Made by a program: the position numbers and the translations under genes. This document shows, piece after piece, positions 61,592-64,000 of a stretch of 64,000 nt of DNA (position 1 is its first letter; each line of letters opens with the position of its first letter). The stretch comes from Seison nebaliae (Eukaryota > Rotifera > Pararotatoria > Seisonacea > Seisonidae). Location of the stretch: NCBI GenBank assembly GCA_023231475.1, contig JALJEE010001982.1, positions 1-64,000 of the forward strand, read 5' to 3'. The notes under the pieces are model-generated. The model searched no databases. It worked only from the letters and a program-made list of their open reading frames with translations, and was not told the origin of the DNA.

Positions 61592-62650
61592 TCAATTATT
61601 CGAATACATACGATCCTTCAATTCTCTAATGAATTCTTCATTCTCATTCTCCCCTACACCCAATCGATTATTCATCATGTAATTTTTATTCCCGTTGTTG
61701 TTGTTGTTGTTGTTGATAGTATGAGAGCGTTCAAAAATATTATTTGTGGATTGAGAATTGAATTTGTTTTCCGAATTATTTGTCTGAAAATTAGTATCAA
61801 ATTTATAGGACGGTAAATAATTTCCATTAAAATCCGAATATAATTTCTTGAGTGATCGTCTTCGATTGTTTAGGAGTGAATTGTTGGAATCAATTGAATT
61901 TATATTTTCAATCGGCACATTCGTCTTCTGTTGATGATTGACGAATGGTTTCATTCGAGTACCAATTGGAGTGAAATATGTGTTCGCATCTGTTATCTCA
62001 TTGAATTTGTTTGGTGATGTGATATCGGTAATTCGAAGGAATTTTCCTAAACCTCTCTCCTTTCCTTCATTCTCTAATAAGGCGTTCGCTAACGGATTTA
62101 AGGGCGAAGTTGATTTCTGCATATCTCGTTTCTTTTTTTGACGACGTCTTTCTTCTGAATAGTCTCGTTCAATCGTCGGAATTCTTTCCATTAAATATTT
62201 TCTGGAATTGAAATTTTGTGACTGATGTCGAGATTGTTGATATGGATCATATTGATTGGCTGAATATTTCCTCCCGCCACTATATTCATAATACGTCTGA
62301 TTATCATAAGAATCATAATTGTGATTATATTGATTTTGATTATATCGATTCTGACCGGAATTAAATTGATTTTTATTTCGATTTTGATGATATCGATTCT
62401 GATTATTCTCTTCCTCAATTGATTTATAAGAATAATTGTTTTCTTCTTGATTCTTATTGTCTTGATGACGTTGATGATTAGTCGTACTTCTCAGACGATC
62501 TAATTCACCGTAATAACTATCATAATGTGGCATGTTCAGATTGAAATTAAATGGTAAAATATTTTCATATCGGTAACTTTCATTATCACTTCTATGTTTA
62601 TGGAAGAACTGATGAATTTCAAGACTTCCTTTATCAGTTCCTGAATGCAT
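61592..62650 (-). CDS. Asn-rich protein of unknown function
   Basis: 352 codons in one exon, ATG at 62648-62650 (MHSGTDKGSLEIHQFFHKH). Residues 60-150 are a low-complexity Asn/Gln/Tyr/Arg region (NRYNQNQYNHNYDSYD), typical of a prion-like disordered segment. A basic patch follows (SEERRRQKKKRDMQKS), then LNPLANALLEN, GLGKFLRITDITSP, a second Asn run and an acidic C-terminus EFIRELKDRMYSNN. No domain recognised. The mixture of a prion-like segment and basic patch would fit an RNA-binding or condensate protein, but that is only a guess. Confidence 0.65.
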   Translation of the reverse strand: MHSGTDKGSLEIHQFFHKHRSDNESYRYENILPFNFNLNMPHYDSYYGELDRLRSTTNHQRHQDNKNQEENNYSYKSIEEENNQNRYHQNRNKNQFNSGQNRYNQNQYNHNYDSYDNQTYYEYSGGRKYSANQYDPYQQSRHQSQNFNSRKYLMERIPTIERDYSEERRRQKKKRDMQKSTSPLNPLANALLENEGKERGLGKFLRITDITSPNKFNEITDANTYFTPIGTRMKPFVNHQQKTNVPIENINSIDSNNSLLNNRRRSLKKLYSDFNGNYLPSYKFDTNFQTNNSENKFNSQSTNNIFERSHTINNNNNNNGNKNYMMNNRLGVGENENEEFIRELKDRMYSNN

Positions 62651-63096
62651 GATAATTCTACTGGAACAATTTGAATTATCTACTCAAACTCACTTGTTAA
62701 TAGTTTCGGATGAATTTTATTTGGATTTTATTTATTTAACAACACAATGAACCATTTCCCTTTGGCATGTTTCAATTCCATGTTTTTCTCCATGTTCTTC
62801 TCCGTATCAAACGTGAAAAGGTAAAGGACGAGAAAAGAAAAGACAAATGAGGAAAACAAATAGAAACTTATCAGAATTATTACTCCCTCTTTTTCTACAT
62901 TCACAATCGTATCAAGAAACAGAATAAATCAATAACATATCAAAACGAATAAATGAATTGGTCATTTGAGAAAGAATTTTTCCAAGGTCATCAATCACCA
63001 GGAAACAAACATGATTCTTAATATTTCATATTCTCTACTTGACAATTGGATGTAATTAATACTCTTTCATACATCTAAATCTCCAAATTATTCCTA

Positions 63097-63138
<42 letters not shown>

Positions 63139-63228
63139 ACTGTACATTTTATATATTCAGTGACATTATAATAATAATGAACCGAATTTTTCATTTATTC
63201 ATGGAAATCGATTTCCGTTCATATCCTT
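62651..63228. other. Intergenic with (ATT)n microsatellite
   Basis: No gene seen; lies upstream of the Asn-rich gene and downstream of DRG2. Contains a TTA/ATT run (63097-63136). Confidence 0.6.
63097..63136. repeat. (ATT)n microsatellite
   Basis: Thirteen uninterrupted ATT triplets. Confidence 0.95.
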
Positions 63229-64000
63229 TTATTTCTTAACAATTTGTATAATGTCCTCATGATCAACCACATGATCCAAACCGATACGTTGAGGTTGATG
63301 TTTCACCGAAGTACCCTAAACATTTCGGAGAGGATTCAACAGAAAATTATTTTAGGAAACTAACCCAGACATAAGCGAAACGGAAATCTTTCAGGAGTGA
63401 CTTGTGAATGATATGACACTAAAAAAAAATGAGAATAGACGAAAGGAGAAAGGGAAGATTAAACCACATCCCGAATGTTACTTCCATTCCTTACGATAAT
63501 TCCTTCGTCTAAATCCGGTTTTTCTAAAAAGATGATTATTTTCATGATATTAATTCCATCATCAAAAGCCAACCAGATTTCCTTTTCGTATAAACACTAA
63601 TTAAATTAAGATATGTCCAAATCGACTTCTTCAAATACTCAAAATTTAATTTCATATTACAACTATAAATGGAATATAATTGGAAATTCGAATAAGAATT
63701 TGACTACCTGATAACGACCGAATCTGGTTCTCTCGCTAATGCATCCACTTGATCGATTGTCAATTGATCGATTTTATTATAAACCTTTTCCAAATGAAAT
63801 GATTGTATGAGAAAAGAGAAATGATGGAACATAAAGACATGGTAAATATTTTCTAGTTCCGATTACAACATCCACCAACTGATCCGTCGTGATATCTTCT
63901 TTGATGAGTAATTCACAATTGAAGATTTCTAATGAGAATAATGATGAAATTAATTTTGATTTAATTTCTAACTATAATTTCTTAAAATCGTTCTTGCCAT
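63229..64000 (-). CDS. DRG2: Developmentally regulated GTP-binding protein 2, C-terminal part
   Basis: Cytosolic translation-associated GTPase of the Obg-HflX class; works with a DFRP2-type partner. The window holds the 3' exons: CELLIKEDITTDQLVDVVIGT, RKYLPCLY then VYNKIDQLTIDQVD, LAREPDSVVI, the start of the TGS domain (PDLDEGIIVRNGSNI), CHIIHKSLLKDFRFAYVW and the last exon GTSVKHQPQRIGLDHVV ending HEDIIQIVKK, stop at 63229-63231. NKID is the G4 motif of the GTPase. PQRxGLxHxxxHEDVIQIVKK is closer to DRG2 than DRG1 (PQKVGKDHTLEDED). Introns are 45-60 nt with gttcca, gtagtc, gtttaa and gttagt donors. The gene continues beyond the right edge. Confidence 0.9.

Noticed and set aside
1-64000. 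CRISPR arrays, operons with Shine-Dalgarno sites, bacterial origin
   Set aside because: Spliced animal-type genes throughout; no direct-repeat/spacer structure.

Overview
The window is nuclear DNA from a small-genome, AT-rich animal. Genes are eukaryotic, packed closely and mostly cut by tiny introns (about 38-60 nt). Recognisable proteins are animal-type: a ZIP8/ZIP14 metal transporter, a PDE4/dunce phosphodiesterase, the outer-dynein-arm docking protein ODAD2/ARMC4, LYST, a CCDC186-like golgin, PEX16, NDUFA5, prefoldin 2 and DRG2. ODAD2, plus perfect RFX X-box motifs, imply motile cilia or flagella, which argues against nematodes and mites; I cannot name the phylum.

Layout. 0-6.3 kb: the 3' part of a coiled-coil gene (-), a degenerate tRNA-Gln-like sequence, the ZIP transporter (-), a 287-bp foldback/MITE-like palindrome and an unrecognised spliced gene (+). 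6.9-21 kb: PDE4 (-), with a probable 780-codon upstream exon joined across a 7.6-kb intron. 21-27.4 kb: a gene-poor stretch with several perfect hairpins and one orphan X-box. 27.4-28.8 kb: a broken non-LTR retrotransposon reverse transcriptase. 28.8-42.8 kb: an unrecognised spliced gene (-), ODAD2 (-) and, divergently, a large CCDC162-like coiled-coil gene (+); ODAD2 and the CCDC162-like gene share a 1.1-kb intergenic region with an X-box close to each start. 43.5-44.7 kb: PEX16-like (+). 44.9-62.7 kb: five minus-strand genes without introns (NDUFA5, CCDC186-like, prefoldin 2, a 3,483-codon LYST, an Asn-rich protein). 63.2-64 kb: the 3' part of DRG2 (-), again intron-rich, running off the edge.

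Most unusual observations. (1) The 5' splice sites are overwhelmingly GTT (gttaat, gttagt, gttcgt, gttaaa) rather than GTRAGT, in about 85-90% of the roughly 35 introns I could place by protein continuity. (2) A run of seven hairpins in 417 nt lies just 3' of LYST. (3) Regulatory motifs fit the genes they precede: a perfect CLEAR palindrome before LYST, X-boxes before the ciliary genes, a heat-shock element plus CCAAT box before prefoldin 2, and paired CAAGGTCA nuclear-receptor sites before PEX16. (4) A 10.45-kb intronless LYST lies in a block of intronless genes, although neighbouring genes have many introns.

Limits: exon junctions were placed by eye from reading frame, AG acceptors and remembered family sequences. 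No searches, folding calculations or transcript data were available.
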